Below are positions 33,806-45,778 of a DNA stretch of 64,000 bases, piece by piece. Every line of letters begins with the position of its first letter. Position 1 is the stretch's first letter. The stretch is from contig ML976682.1 of assembly GCA_010015655.1 (NCBI GenBank), forward strand, positions 1 through 64,000, read 5' to 3'. A program made the position numbers and the translations under genes. Below the pieces are notes generated by a model that did not search any database, had not been told where the DNA came from, and was given only the letters and a program-made list of their open reading frames with translations. Source of the stretch: Bimuria novae-zelandiae CBS 107.79. Taxonomy: Eukaryota; Ascomycota; Dothideomycetes; Pleosporales; Didymosphaeriaceae.

Positions 33806-36800
33806 CTCGAGAGATGGGAACTGCAATATTAAGACTGGTCTGACCAAGACGAGATATATGGTGCGGTTTCAAAAACACTGAAGATGTTGAGCGATTGACG
33901 AGGAAGGGAGAAAAACTGCAAGAATTATTAAAGACCCCACAAGACTGCCGACGGAGGGAAGCCGCAAAGAAAGCGAATGTGGATGAGGAAGGGCGACGGG
34001 GCAGGAGGCAGAGATGTGTGTTTGAAAAGGAGGCGCGGACCATGCGCGCCACTAGCCGCAAACAGGCGCCGCACCTGGCGCTGGTTGGGACGCCGCCCGG
34101 CCTCCCAGGCCATCTCATCTTGCGCCGTCGCGATCGACTCGAGGCTTTTTCTCCCGGATGCACTTGGCTATGCTTGGAGACGGCGCTCGTGCTGTTTTTG
34201 CTGCGACAACAGGCAGATATGTGCTCTACGCTGTCGGTCGTCGCCATTCACTTTAAGCGCAGCGACGCGCCAGCAGTGCCTGTTACGTCGGGCTCCATCC
34301 AGGAATGGAGAATGCAACATGATGAGACGGCCAGGGCATGCGGCGCGCATTCCCCACTCGGCGTGTGCAAATCCTGATTTTGTTGAAGCTCAGGTTTAGC
34401 AGTTTCCTGGCCCGTCGCCGCTGTCAACGAGCCGGAAACAGCTACACTTCGGCGCCATTCGGAATCGCTCCATCAAATAAGGCATGGGAAGCTTGCAATC
34501 ATCAATGCCAAATGCCATCGTGCGCGGGGTGCACACTAAATAATGCCCCAACGCTCCACGGGCCGCTCGTGTTCCCCCGATACGACTTTGTGGCCCATAG
34601 TGCTCGCCATGCTTGCCACAGGAGCCGCAAGTTCCGCACCTCGCACGCCCATGCGAACGGTCATTATGCGACTGCCGCATCGCGTGACAGCATGCTGGGG
34701 CATTTCTGTCGGACATCTGAACTGTGCGGTGTTCTGTGTCAGATGTCAGCTGCGTGTGGACACTTCCGCCCCGTCCACGTTTCAGATGTCGTCGCTGCCG
34801 TCATCGAGCAGCCGAAGCCCTGGGGCTGAAGTGGGAAGTGCGCTATCAGTCGTTGAATATCGCCTCGCCTCGGCATCCAATCAAGCATTGTTTTGGCCTT
34901 GACTTTTTGAAATCGCCCGCCGCGAAGGAAGGTCGCTCGGCGGATGCGCTTGCGTAATTTCATTGTTATTATTGGTGCAGATTCATGTTGTCGCTCCCAA
35001 CTTCATGTGACGATCCCATCTCCAGGGCTATCAGAGACGAGAGCAAACGTCTCTGCATTGGCCGCCTTGTCGTAACCTACCTTGAACGCAACAGTAGACG
35101 CTGTGCGCAAGACACAGCGATTATCGATTGACTAAACAACAACAACAACAAAAACAGAGTCCACAGTCGAAAATCCTGACCTAAATTTGATCGGCCTCTC
35201 GCACTATTAGCATTCGGGACGGCCCTTTTGCAGGAGTACCTTCCCCACTATTTGCAAATAACAACAACCAGAAAGGCCGGATACAGAAACCACCGGAAAT
35301 CGGATCTCCTTCAGCATAACCGCCAAAATATGTTTATTCATACAACAGAAAAGGTTGACGTAGCCACTTTATCCACAAAGCTGTAGTACTTCGTTCCGCA
35401 ACGCCCGACGAGATACTCGCACAAAAATTTCATATGTACACCATCCCTTCACAGGGCGGTCACACTGGCCACGAAGAACGGCGGGGTACTTCGGGGCCGG
35501 CAATGTCAATGTTCGGGTGCCACCAGTTGCTCTTTCCCTTCTCGAGCTGCCGCCCTCCAAGCGTCACAGGCTCGCATCTCGTAATAAATCTTCTGATCCA
35601 TCGACTGTGGTACTACCGCCGCCGCAGCTCATCGATCTGAATCCTTCGAACAAGACTTTCAGACTAGGGCAAGACGCGCACACACGCTCGTCGCGCGCGG
35701 TAAACTCTTTCGTCGATATATTACACAGCTGAGATACCCTATATTGCTCGAACCACAATTAGTATCCTAGCCATGTCCACATCTCGCACTCAAAACGCTC
35801 GCTACCGTCCCAGACCCTATAACTCACCCGCCGGCACGATATTACGAACCTAGCCATGTCTAGCGCCTACAACGGCTGCCAGCAGCATCAGGATTCGAGA
35901 CAATCGGATCCTATATGCACCCGCGAGAGATGAATACGAGATCCGCATGGGGCGAGCGGTATGACGCTGTACGGTGAACGTACCCTGCCATTCCCGGTTG
36001 GCCTTGTGCTACATACTTGATGCTCTCCGCGGGACGGCCACGAGATCGCGGATGTTGCGTGCTGAATGCGTACGAGTCTCAGCTACCTATGGCAGATACA
36101 AGAGTTGGAACAAACACTTTGTTATATTTCAGCTAACTCTTGGAAGCTTCAATAGACGCACGAAAAATGCAGCTCCTTGCCTGCTTCGATGCCAGAGACT
36201 CGCCACACACGACACCATCGAACGCGCCATTTCACCTAGCGTACACCAGGCCAAATTGCTCGAGGTCCGATCCAATATTTCCGATGACGGATATGCAAAA
36301 CAGAAAATCTCCATGTTCGTGCATCGCCACGATCGACCAATGATCTCTGCAGGGGAGCGACAACCGGCATCCGCGAGCGGCGAGGGAGGACACTCCCGCA
36401 TTGCCGCTCCAGCCTTGAGAAACGCATCACGAAAACAGAATTTCTTTGGATACAGACCCGCGAGGACTAGTTCACCTGGGCGAGTTTTGCATGCTTTGTT
36501 GTCCACCACTGTCCTCACCTATCCAGCCTGGTCAGCCCTCGAAAGAAGCATGGCTTCTCCATCCAAATTCGCGGGGACTGGGCCCACTGGGCTCCCCTCA
36601 GGGAAAATCGATCTGTGGTACCACCAGGAGCCAATAGCATTGCATAAGGAAGACCTGACTGCGTCCGTGTTGGAGCAGATCTTCCGCGCTCGAAGAGAGG
36701 TCTAGTTTCAGATCGGTGTGTATACCAGCATCCAATTGTTGCGCGCAAGGGAGGACTGCTTGCATCCATGACTGACGAGAGGCCTAGAATGAGAAACGTG

Positions 36801-37473
36801 CGCTGCATGCATCACCATACATCAACAGCAGCGCGCAAGGAAGGACCGCTCATGTCCGCGAGGAAGCAACATCTTCCGCGCTAGGCAGACGATGCCACGG
36901 ACTCGAGCAGCTGTAGGCTTCGTATCCATGCCCTGGACCACATCAATTCGGGCTCAATGCTGGAAAGTGACTTCATTATACTGCGTACATGGCCCGGCCA
37001 TCCGCAACACCATTATCTCATACATACATCTTCATCTCTCTACAGTCCAAAAACAGAGGTTTTGAAGTGACACGGGATTTCGCACATGCCCAGGTGCCAT
37101 ACAGGCCTACCCTGGAGCAGCTTCGTACCACGCAAAGCACACCCTGCGTGCAATACCCAACCCGCCCCATCCAACACAAAAGCAAAGACGTACGCGCTAC
37201 AGGCGCTACACACTTCAGACAACACACAACACACGGCTGTGACCGCCCACAACAGCATTGACAGCTGCGACCGGTACGTACTCGTACTTAACCAAGAGCT
37301 CCGCGGACATATCATCCATTCAATTGCTCGCAACCCTCTCCACTGCTCTCCACACATGCTCCGCACGCATATACGACGCAAGAAAACGATGGGGCGAGTC
37401 TAGGACCGCATATGCATCTTCGCACATGTCCTGTATTGCACCCCTACCTGTCTAGACGTACCTTTCTGCCTAC
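33806..37473. other. 3.7 kb of normal-composition DNA without a recognised gene
   Basis: The left part (to about 34.4 kb) must hold the ECM33 promoter and 5' leader. Several overlapping frames exist on both strands, the longest being 243 codons (35974-36705, starting at GTG, no ATG), 179, 163 and 160 codons, but none shows a family motif, intron logic or hydrophobic pattern. A CAACAACAACAACAA run lies near 35140. GCGCGCAAGG-AGGAC occurs twice (about 36750 and 36832). Unannotated non-coding RNA or lineage-specific genes cannot be excluded. Confidence 0.45.
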
Positions 37474-39097
37474 TCAGCTACTCTGCATAACGCTGATATC
37501 CACGTCCTCAATGCGCCACATGTACCACATAAAGAGCGATCTGTTTCGTCAGAGTTAGCTCATTCCCTGCGCACCGGCTATGGCGGATGACACGCGGTTT
37601 CTGCGCGTATACGAGAAGGGAAAGGAGAGGAAGGGGATCAGGAGCGGAGATGGACGCACCGGTAAGGTTTGAAGCGCGCGGCTATTGACAGCATCTCCTG
37701 CTCACTCATATATTTCCATTTATTGTTACTTCCCTTAGCCTTGAGCTTGGTGGTGTCGCGGCCCATGTAGGTGGCCATGCCGCGTCTGGGGTGTGTTAGT
37801 CTACCTTGCCATTCACAGCCATTTCAGTATCCAGGAGCAACGGAAATCCAAGGCGGTGTGTTTTACAATCATGGGGACAGCGAGGAGGCTCGAATGACGA
37901 ATGACTTACTGCACCCCCAGATCCCCTGTGCTGAACACATCCATGCGCTTCAGTCCGAAGCAGGCGAACATCTCGACGCTCCATCGCCCGAGACCGCGCA
38001 CGGCTACCAGCTTCTCGATAAGCTCTTCATCCGAGGCGCTGATGAGCATGCTGGCGCTGAGCTCCCCGGAGGCGAATTTCTCGGCTAGCCCGCTGATGTA
38101 TTCGGCTTTGCGCTGGGAGAGGCCGGCTGTGCGGAGGGTGGGGAGGTCTTTGGTGAGGACTTGGGCGGGGGAGGGGAACGAGGGGTGGGTTTCGGGGAAG
38201 ACTGGTTGGGAGATATTAGTCGATGGAGTTCAACATATTGTTGTTGATATCATGGTTTGGGACTGGCTTACGTGCGGTGAATTTCTTGCGTATCGAGGCT
38301 GCTGCTTGGCCGGAGACCTGCGAAGCATATGTTAGCTTTCTGCTTTACATCGTCCTTCATTCTGCTTTGATATAGTCACGGAAGGTTGGGGGGCGTACCT
38401 GCTGTCCCATAATCCCACTACTCAGCGCCGTAAACGGATCCACTACCTCCCTCAGCCCTTCCGGACTAAACATCTTACACTTGTGCTTCTCAACCAAGGG
38501 CTTCAATTTCGGATCGACTTTACAGAGAAACCCCTCTGCGTCTTTAAGCAAAGTATCGATCGTCGCTGTCGGCTTGTTCACTACACCCACATCGGGAGGC
38601 ACCTCTTTCGCCTTCCGCTTCTTCGCCGGTGAAGTCTCGGCATCCCCCGGCGCGGATGGTTTCACCGGGGAGGATGTATACGCAAGAACCCGCGACCCTC
38701 CCGGCGTAGCCAGCGGCGCATTCGTCGCGTGCGGTTCTGCAGGTCGCGGCTTCAGGTTCGCCAGGTCCTCGAGCGGATGCTCCTCCTCTGGCGCGTGCGA
38801 GTGAGATAGTAGACCCACCCCGGAAGGTGTCGGGGTAAACGGCGGGGGTTTAACCGGGGATTCTTGGCCCCGCTTGATGCGCTTGGGGAGAGGTGTTGAA
38901 GGCGGATCTGGTGCGAAGTGAGAGTCTGCAGCGGGTTCTTTGGCGGCTGATGACGTAGGCGCTTTTGAAGCCTGGGACTTCCTCTTTTTGGGCTCTGCTG
39001 GAGGTTTTATGGATGCTTTTTTGGGGGCTGCTGGTTCTGATGAGGGGGGTGCAGGGGCGGTGGTGCTGGAGATGCGGGATGAGCGTCGGAGAGACAT
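37474..39097 (-). CDS. MAG1: 3-methyladenine DNA glycosylase, HhH-GPD superfamily
   Basis: Base-excision repair enzyme that removes alkylated purines in the nucleus. Five exons (39097-38399, 38317-38272, 38201-37910, 37785-37660, 37540-37474) give 409 residues, with exact phase across introns of 119-124 bp and shorter. The N-terminal 170 residues are basic, Pro/Ser/Lys-rich and probably unstructured. The glycosylase fold begins near the conserved G-I-M-G-Q-Q (about 228-233). The helix-hairpin-helix V-R-G-L-G-R-W-S-V-E (316-325) leads to T-G-D-L-G with the catalytic Asp342. The C-terminal R-S-L-F-M-W-Y-M-W is typical of Mag1/AlkA relatives. I chose the start at M-S-L-R-R-S-S; an in-frame upstream Met at 39295 is possible. 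Confidence 0.9.
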
Positions 39098-40024
39098 TGT
39101 GAGGGGGTGATGAGAGGGTGCAGACAGGCCTGCGTGTGGTTTTACTATTTTGAGGGTGGATTGGATGGGAAGGTAAGGGGTAGATGGGTGTATGCGAAGG
39201 AGATTGTGGAGGAAAGTGCGACTGGGCATGGGGGAATCGACGTGACGGTAGATGGCTGACGCGGTCGCGGGGTTGCGGGATGTGCGCGTGAACACATGAC
39301 TTCGTGCTGACCAATTGGCAAGGCAGCCTCGTGGTGCTTACGGGTAATACCTCTTGGCGTGAACAATATATGAGAGCAACATCTGTTTTTTGTTTTGCTA
39401 TTGTAGTCGTGTCGGGAAAATCGTGCCTGCCTCATCAAACCTTGGGGTACAGTCAGTGTTCCAAGTGCGTCAGCCTACGAGGGTGGTGTAGTCAAAGCCG
39501 AGCTTGGGTGTGAAAGTGAATTTGTACAATTTACGTTGTATTGGTTAGAGCTGTAAAGAATGCGCAACAGTTACCGATATTACTATATAAATGCTAATGC
39601 GGTTTCCTGTCCGAATCACTTTTGGTTGATTAGAACCCAAGTGAAATGAGAGGCATTCCCGAGAATCCAAGGATACTGCATCGACTAGAGCCTTCAGAAG
39701 CGAGCGCTTGAGTCTGAGTGAGATTCGGACGAAAGATATATCTGACATTCATCGACCATCTGATTGGCTCGTGGACGGACCACTTCAATGATTTGGTGAA
39801 GCTGATATATCCTTAACGGACAATTCAAAGCGTCATCGAAGGCGCATACACGACAACTCCCTAACAGCTGGAGTCGATCTCGCCGGCACAGGTAAAGGCA
39901 TAGTGTTTCGAGCTTCGATGTGTGACAATAGGAAATATCTTGATAGTACACTCTAATGCACAAATCGATCCGTCACATCCCCCTCGTGCCAATCCCAATT
40001 GCCGTATGTACAGACCCTCATCAA
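39098..40024. other. intergenic between MAG1 and QCR7
   Basis: About 0.9 kb holding the MAG1 promoter and the 3' end of the QCR7-like gene. Short frames on both strands show nothing recognisable. Confidence 0.5.
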
Positions 40025-40639
40025 CTAGTGTGCGCTCTTTGCACTCGCATCGTTTGCTGCCCTCTTCGTGATAACCATGGCCTCGAGATCCTCACGCTCC
40101 GCCATTTCCACCTGGATCTCCTTGATGATGTTGGTCAGGTATGGTGTGTCCTGTGTGCACGTTAGTGTGCGAATTTTGTGCCAGTTTTGCGTCTACCGTA
40201 CATCCTCGACCTTGGTCCACTCCTCCTTGGGCAAGAGCTGGTGGGATACGGAGCACTGCGGCATTTAGCTGGACGTCCTCGACCTTCTATGGCATGGTCG
40301 CCAGTACCTGGAAGGCTCGGCGAATGCGGAACACGCGGTCGTAGGCCTCCTTGGGCGGCAGGCGCTTGAGGGCGAGCTGGACTACGTCGTTCTCCTCGGG
40401 GAGAATGTCATCGGCCCTGCGACACATGCGGCGTCAGCGCATCCATCCGACTTGATACAGCTTCACATTGGGGTTTCTCTCATATCTCCAGTGCAAATTG
40501 GCGCTTCAGAAAGGCGTCCGTACCTCAGACCGAGCTGCCTGTAGCCAGCGGCGTTGCCGTACCACTTGGCGAGCGGCGCTACCCACTTGTGCAGCCACGG
40601 CCGCTTCATGATATACGGGGCGAGAGACGGCGCAGACAT
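40025..40639 (-). CDS. QCR7: cytochrome bc1 complex subunit 7 (QCR7/UQCRB)
   Basis: Small matrix-side subunit of respiratory complex III. Four exons (40639-40524, 40416-40308, 40255-40202, 40150-40025) give 134 residues, close to the usual 122-130. Seen: [39 protein letters not shown], and [12 protein letters not shown], all hallmark strings of this subunit, followed by a helical Glu-rich tail. It is divergent from the mitochondrial carrier gene with about 490 bp between the starts, so two mitochondrial genes share a promoter region. Identity is secure; only the last exon is more variable. Confidence 0.95.
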
Positions 40640-41131
40640 GGCGTCGGAGGTTTGTTCGAAGCCGCGGGGAGGTATGCGGACGGTGTCGGCGGTTCAATTG
40701 GGGGGGTTGTAATCTGGTGGTGGTGGTGAGGTCTTGAAAGCGAGGAAGCGAATTGGACCCAGCCCGCCAAGGCCCGAAGCTTCTGCGCGTTGCAGGCAAG
40801 CAGCAGCTACCCAGCACGTCGATTCCCCCACCCACTACCCTCCTCCACACGAGTGACGTCTCTCAGCACACCCAAGCACCGCTGTTCAGCGCATCCAGCA
40901 CCCCCGAGCCCTCTGCCTGCACCGCGCCCGTCCATTCCTCCTCGCGCTACGCCTTGCACCCGGGTTCCGGCGGTCAATGGAGCGTATTAACCGCTGAGCT
41001 CTTGCGTCCCGAGTGCTGCGGGGCTTCCGCACACTGAGACATGGTGAAGGGGACGACGGCCTGTATGCGACTCTCTGCACCCCGAGCCTACCGAGTGTCT
41101 TCTAACCGCAACCCAATGGCCAGCCTTTGCA
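40640..41131. other. divergent promoter between QCR7 and carrier genes
   Basis: 492 bp of GC-rich DNA between two start codons. Frames crossing it on both strands are Pro/Ser/Arg low complexity and look like chance. It carries T/C-rich tracts such as CCCACTACCCTCCTCC. Confidence 0.55.
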
Positions 41132-42389
41132 ATGTCTGCCGACGAGCCCGCACCGCCGCCGTCCCCAAACAGTGCGCGAGAACAGTATGCGCCGCCGACC
41201 GCTCTTTCCTCCCGCGATTCTCCCATGCACCACCCGAACCGGAGCTCACCTTACGATAGCTTGGCCATCCGGTGCGCTGCTCTGTCAAACTCGTCCGTCA
41301 ATGCTGCCTGTGGCGCCGTCGCCGGTATTGCTTCGGGCATTGTGACCTGCCCGCTCGACGTCATAAAAACGCGCCTGCAGGCGCAGGGTTCGTGGCGCCC
41401 GCGACACCTGGGACGACCCACGCGCGTCGTATACCAGGGACTGCTAGGCACTGCACGCGTGATTTGGTCACAGGATGGCGTCCGGGGCATGTATAGAGGG
41501 CTCGGCCCAATGTTGCTCGGATACGTGCCGACCTGGGCCGTCTACATGAGCGTGTACGACTGGTCAAAGGACTTCTTATACACAAGGATAGGTCTGTGTG
41601 GCCACCTTAGCTGGGTTGGGTACCGGTTGACAGTGTGTAGAGAACAAATGGGTCGTGCGAATATCCGCCTCCGTCATGGCTGGCGCATGCTCGACGCTGG
41701 CGACAAACCCCATCTGGGTCATCAAGACGAGGCTCATGTCACAAGTGAGCGTGCGCGCCTCGGATGAACACCGCCCGCCATGGCATTACAAAAACACCTT
41801 CGATGCTTTCCGCAAAATGTACACGAACGAAGGCATGCGAGCCTTTTACTCCGGCTTGACTCCTGCCCTGCTCGGCCTCACCCATGTCGCCATCCAGTTT
41901 CCCCTCTACGAGTACTTCAAGATGAAGTTTACCGGCCTGGAGATGGGTCAGACGACCTCGTCCGATAGCAACATGCACTGGGCCGGCATTCTAGGAGCCA
42001 CCATCCTAAGTAAAATCTGCGCAACGTCGGCGACGTACCCGCACGAGGTCCTTCGCACCAGATTGCAGACACAACAACGTACGATTCCTTCTGCCTCGCA
42101 TGAAGATGTAGCCTTTCGGGGAAGCCATCAAGAAGCTCGATACCTAACACGCGGTCCAGGCACAGCATCTTCCGACGGCATGATCAACATCCCGCGATAT
42201 AAAGGCATATTACGCACATGTACCACCATTCTGCAGGAGGAAGGCTGGAGAGCATTCTATAATGGTATGGGCACAAACATGATTCGAGCGGTACCGGCAG
42301 CCGTTACTACCATGATGACGTACGAAACGCTGCGGTCGATGCACCAGAAGCTGAAGCAGGAAGGTCTGGAGTTGCGGGATCAGGCATAA
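41132..42389 (+). CDS. mitochondrial carrier, Yia6/Rim2-like (NAD+ or pyrimidine nucleotide)
   Basis: Inner-membrane carrier of the SLC25 family. Two exons (41132-41591, 41641-42389) give 402 residues. Three repeats are marked by P-L-D-V-I-K-T-R-L-Q (74), P-I-W-V-I-K-T-R-L-M (177) and P-H-E-V-L-R-T-R-L-Q (287). The Trp in the second signature is shared by the Yia6/Yea6 NAD+ carriers, folate/FAD carriers and Rim2-type pyrimidine nucleotide carriers. An N-terminal extension of about 55 residues is polar and Pro/Ser-rich, as in fungal NAD+ carriers. I prefer the NAD+ branch because of L-L-G-Y-V-P-T-W-A-V-Y and R-L-M-S-Q, but the exact substrate is uncertain. Confidence 0.9.
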
Positions 42390-43044
42390 TCTCTCCCGAT
42401 AAACGGGACCTCATCCTATGCGAATGAATTGAAAGGTATTTCTTACCCCAATGTCCACACCCACCTTGGTCGAGGCGTTGTTTCTTGTTTTGGGAGCACG
42501 ATATCCCGAGGGAGCATCGCTTGGTTTACTTCATGTTTTCGTCTGCGTCTTTGTGTATATATCAGCAGCATTTGGGCGGACCGATGGCATCGGCGTTGAA
42601 AGGGGCATGCTTGAGAACCCTGAAAGTGGGGACGTTGTACGGCAATATATCCCACAATGACTCGTGTACTATCTTTCCTTGGTGGTGTATGCTATTTATG
42701 TCTAACTTCGTTATTTTGCCTACTCATCCTCGTGGTGCTCGACAAAGTGCACGACTTGGTGCGATCGGGTGACGCGCTGACAATCGACTCCATCTAGGCC
42801 AGTCTAGATGGACTCGATTATTACTGTACCTTTCAACCTCCATGCTAGTATTCACAGCTTCATTGCAATAAGCTGCTTGGTATGCTCACCCTCGCTTACT
42901 GACTGTCTTTGCATGGCCAACACTTCAGCTCCACGTCCTCACCGATAGGTCGCGAGCCTTGATCACAAATTCCCCTCCTTCAAACTCGTCGGTATGTTTT
43001 GAGGATACCGGCTTGACTTTTCGTTGCGTACGTCCTAAGTCAAG
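42390..43044. other. carrier 3' flank and upstream part of the repeated-module locus
   Basis: No recognised gene. It holds the hairpin at 42784-42817. The sequence ending CCTAAGTCAAG at 43044 acts as donor-side exon for the first repeated intron, but I could not find an initiating ATG for it. Confidence 0.45.
42784..42817. repeat. inverted repeat with 14-bp arms
   Basis: Arms 42784-42797 and 42804-42817 pair at 13 of 14 positions around a 6-base loop (TCCATCTAG-GCCAGT-CTAGATGGA core). It could be a transcript-end hairpin or a tiny transposon footprint; no flanking duplication was seen. Confidence 0.7.
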
Positions 43045-43105
43045 GTAAGTCTATGCTCGATCACGGTGGTCGCTCAGTCAGTTCGAATATGACTGAGTTT
43101 GCTAG

Positions 43106-43763
43106 GCGGCGGCGTGTTTAAATTTCCCTGCTCCACCTCTATCGTTCATCCCAGAGGTCTCTTCCGCCTGCCATCGCCCTCTCACTACGATATAGGTCAA
43201 GGTAAATATAAGCTCGATCACGGCGGCAGCTCTGGTACTTCAAACAGGAACAACTTTGCTAGGCGGTTGCGCGTTTGCCTCTGTGGCTTCACGTCTCTCC
43301 TGTCTCTGCTACTCCACTTCTGTCACCCGTTTTCGCCTCTCCCACTACACATCTCTAGGCCGAGGTAAGTAATGAAGCCGGTCGCTCGGGGGTTCGAACA
43401 TGACTGACTCTGCTAGGCGGTTTCTTGTTTCCCTCTGCTGCTCCACATCTAGCGCTATCCTTGCGCCAGCTATCGGCTCCTGTCTTGGTATTCGTCGCAC
43501 ACAACTGCTCATCCTCGCCGTCTCACGCTCGCCACACACTTGCCGTCGATTCCGTCGTGCTCGACGCACATAGCTGCTCCCTTGCCGCTCGTCCTCGCAG
43601 GCCAGCCTTTGCCGCACATTCGCCGCCAGCGTGCCGCGTACTTGCCACTCATACTCGCCGCCGCACATTTCACACCCGCTCACACCCTCGGCTCTTCTCT
43701 GTCCCTTCACACTCGCCGCTCTTTCCAGTCCGCTCGTTGCATGCACTGCCTCTGAGTCCGTAA
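43106..43763 (+). CDS. hypothetical protein built from repeated exon-intron modules (partial)
   Basis: Three diverged tandem modules of 52-61 bp intron plus about 100 bp exon. Introns 43045-43105, 43202-43262 and 43365-43416 all begin GTAA, contain a CTGA/ACTGA branch-like site or its remnant, and end GCTAG before GCGG. Exons 43106-43201 (96 bp) and 43263-43364 (102 bp) are multiples of three, share one open frame and start with related residues (G-G-V-F-K-F, G-C-A-F-A-S, G-F-L-F-P-S). The last exon stays open to TAA at 43761-43763 and is Ser/His/Pro/Arg-rich. The upstream start is missing: the frame before 43045 meets TGA without ATG. No family is recognised, and a non-coding spliced transcript is an alternative. 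Confidence 0.35.
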
Positions 43764-44003
43764 TACAAGATGTCACAGCCTCTTTCGCAAACGGAGAAAT
43801 TGCATTCAATTGATAAAAGGCACCCCATATACCATGAGTTGAGAGCGGGGTATCCTCCAGCTTTAAAAAAAATGGTTAAGAGGTCTTAAAGGCTCTGCTA
43901 AGGAGTTAGTCAAGCTTACCTATACCTAGTCTAATAGTTATTACTTAATCTCCTTCGCAGCACGTAGCGCTATCTTAAAGGCGTTATATTTTTTTTGCTA
44001 GCT
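43764..44003. other. gene island to AT-rich block boundary
   Basis: Composition drops sharply near 43860. No gene seen. Confidence 0.5.
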
Positions 44004-44223
44004 CGTGACGGCGTGTCGCGTTTATAAAATAAAAGATCTTCTTAAGAGTAATGTTGCAAAAGGTACCTTACTAGAGCTTTCTGCGCTAGCTAGGGTTGAG
44101 CCAAGCAGCCAAGCAGCCAAGCACGCAATCCCTTAAACTTATAAATAGCTAGTTATTATAAAGCTTTTTCTCCTTAATAGACTTTATTTTCGAGCTCCTT
44201 AATTATTATAACTATACGCTATA
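44004..44223 (+). repeat. degenerate LTR-like repeat, left copy
   Basis: Matches 52449-52646 over most of its length, for example CTTATAAATAGCTAGTTATTAT and TTTTCGAGCTCC blocks, with RIP-type differences. It carries a triple AGCCAAGC run (about 44102) and an extra stretch near its start. With the right copy it brackets the gypsy at 45779-52441, so it is probably the LTR of an older element into which the gypsy jumped. Confidence 0.6.
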
Positions 44224-45778
44224 ATTATAAGCCTAGTACTTTTATAATACTTTATAATATACTTGCTCTATACTAGCTAATAATTATAGTAGTAAACTAT
44301 TTTTTACTCTTTATTATTCTTACGCTCACGTCTTAACGCTTATAGCTTATAATAAAACTAAACTATATAATAATTACTATAAAGCTTTTAGTAAGTAATT
44401 AACTTATAAATTATAATTTATTTTTACCTTAGTATGCGCAGCTTAAGTATTACGCGAAAACTTAAAAAATATAAAGTTATATTAACCTTAAAGCTCCTAA
44501 GTAGATAAATATATATAACTAGGCTCTAGAGCTACTAGATATAAATACTAAAAGTAAGTTTTATATATAATAGCTTAAGTACTATAAGCTAGAGTTTACT
44601 ATTTATAATTAGCTTATAATAAAGCTTTAGGCACTCTAAAACTAGGTTTATACTATAGTTAATTTATAAAGGCTAAAGCTTATAATACTATAATTAAGTA
44701 AGTAGTAGACGCTGCAGGCGCTAATTAGAGAACTTAAAAATAATTTTTATCTAAGTAATAATAATTAGAAGGAGCAGGTATAATATATATATAAAGAGGT
44801 TACCCTACGCCTACAGAGCAGCAGAACAATAGATATAACTAAATAGCTATCCGAATAGAACCGCGCACACGCTAACGCTGTACTCCTAAATTTCTTAGAG
44901 ATAAAGGGTACGCTGCTAATAAAGGATTTCCTACGCTTAGCACTATAATATAACTATAAGTAGGCTTAAAGAGAGCTTAATAACCTATCGCGACCAGGCG
45001 CAGTAGCAACTCTATCTCTAAAAGAATACGCTCGCTGGCTCGTGCAGCTCGACCAAACAACTAAGCACGTAGGTATGTACGCTACGCTTAGAGGGCGCAC
45101 TCCTAATACAAGCTATAAGTGCCTATATAAAGTAAATAGCTAGTATTAATAAAAGCCTATAAAGTATAACCACCTTTAGTACGCGCTCTAAGGAGAAGCT
45201 CCTTATAAGCTTTATAATAAGTTTATAAGTAAGGAGATTAGTAAAATTAAGAGCTAGATTTAAAAAAATTAGTAAAAAGTATTATTAACTAAGCTTAAAT
45301 ATAAGGGGTAGGTAGTAGACCCTCCTTTAGTTTTTTTAGGGAATATTAAAGCATAAATTATAGTAAGCTTATAAGTAAGTAAGTCTTTACTAGCTAGGCG
45401 CTATAATCCTATAGCTACCTATTTTTTTTATTTATATACGCAGGTACTCGCACGGGTTACGTTATAAGTAAATAATTATCTTTAAATATTTATTAAAGCT
45501 TTATAGTAGAAGTATACTACTTTTTTTTATTTTTTTACTTTTTTAAGTAGGTACTCGCGCGGGTTACGTTGCAAGTAAATAATTACCTTTAAATATTTAT
45601 TAAAGCTTTATAATAAAAGTACGCTACTCCTTTTTCTTCTTTACTTTTTTCCTAGAACTATATATAAACTAGCTACTTAGACTAATTACTTAGTAAGCTA
45701 AGGATCTAAGCTAGACGCTTTTTAAGCTCTACGCATAAGTTTACTACCTTTTATACTTTAAGTTATTTTTTAGCTTAT
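44224..45778. other. interior of older LTR element, left part
   Basis: AT-rich, stop-filled DNA between the left LTR-like repeat and the gypsy. Faint gag-like text (about 44880-45130) is readable, such as a G-cap of R-P-G-A-V-A-T-L and W-L-V-Q-L-D-Q-T. Only about 1.6 kb of interior remains, so it may be a non-autonomous element. A GCGCGGGTTACGTT-like segment occurs twice (about 45455 and 45557). Confidence 0.4.

Noticed and set aside
33908..34247. Minus- and plus-strand frames upstream of ECM33
   Set aside because: Complementary frames in GC-rich DNA, Arg/Ser/Cys-rich on both strands; typical chance frames.
35974..36705. 243-codon plus-strand frame
   Set aside because: Starts only at GTG, no family signature, overlapped by a 129-codon minus-strand frame; not supported as a gene.
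43380..43410. tRNA-like GGTTCGAA box
   Set aside because: A single B-box-like string within a repeated intron; no A box or acceptor stem could be folded around it.
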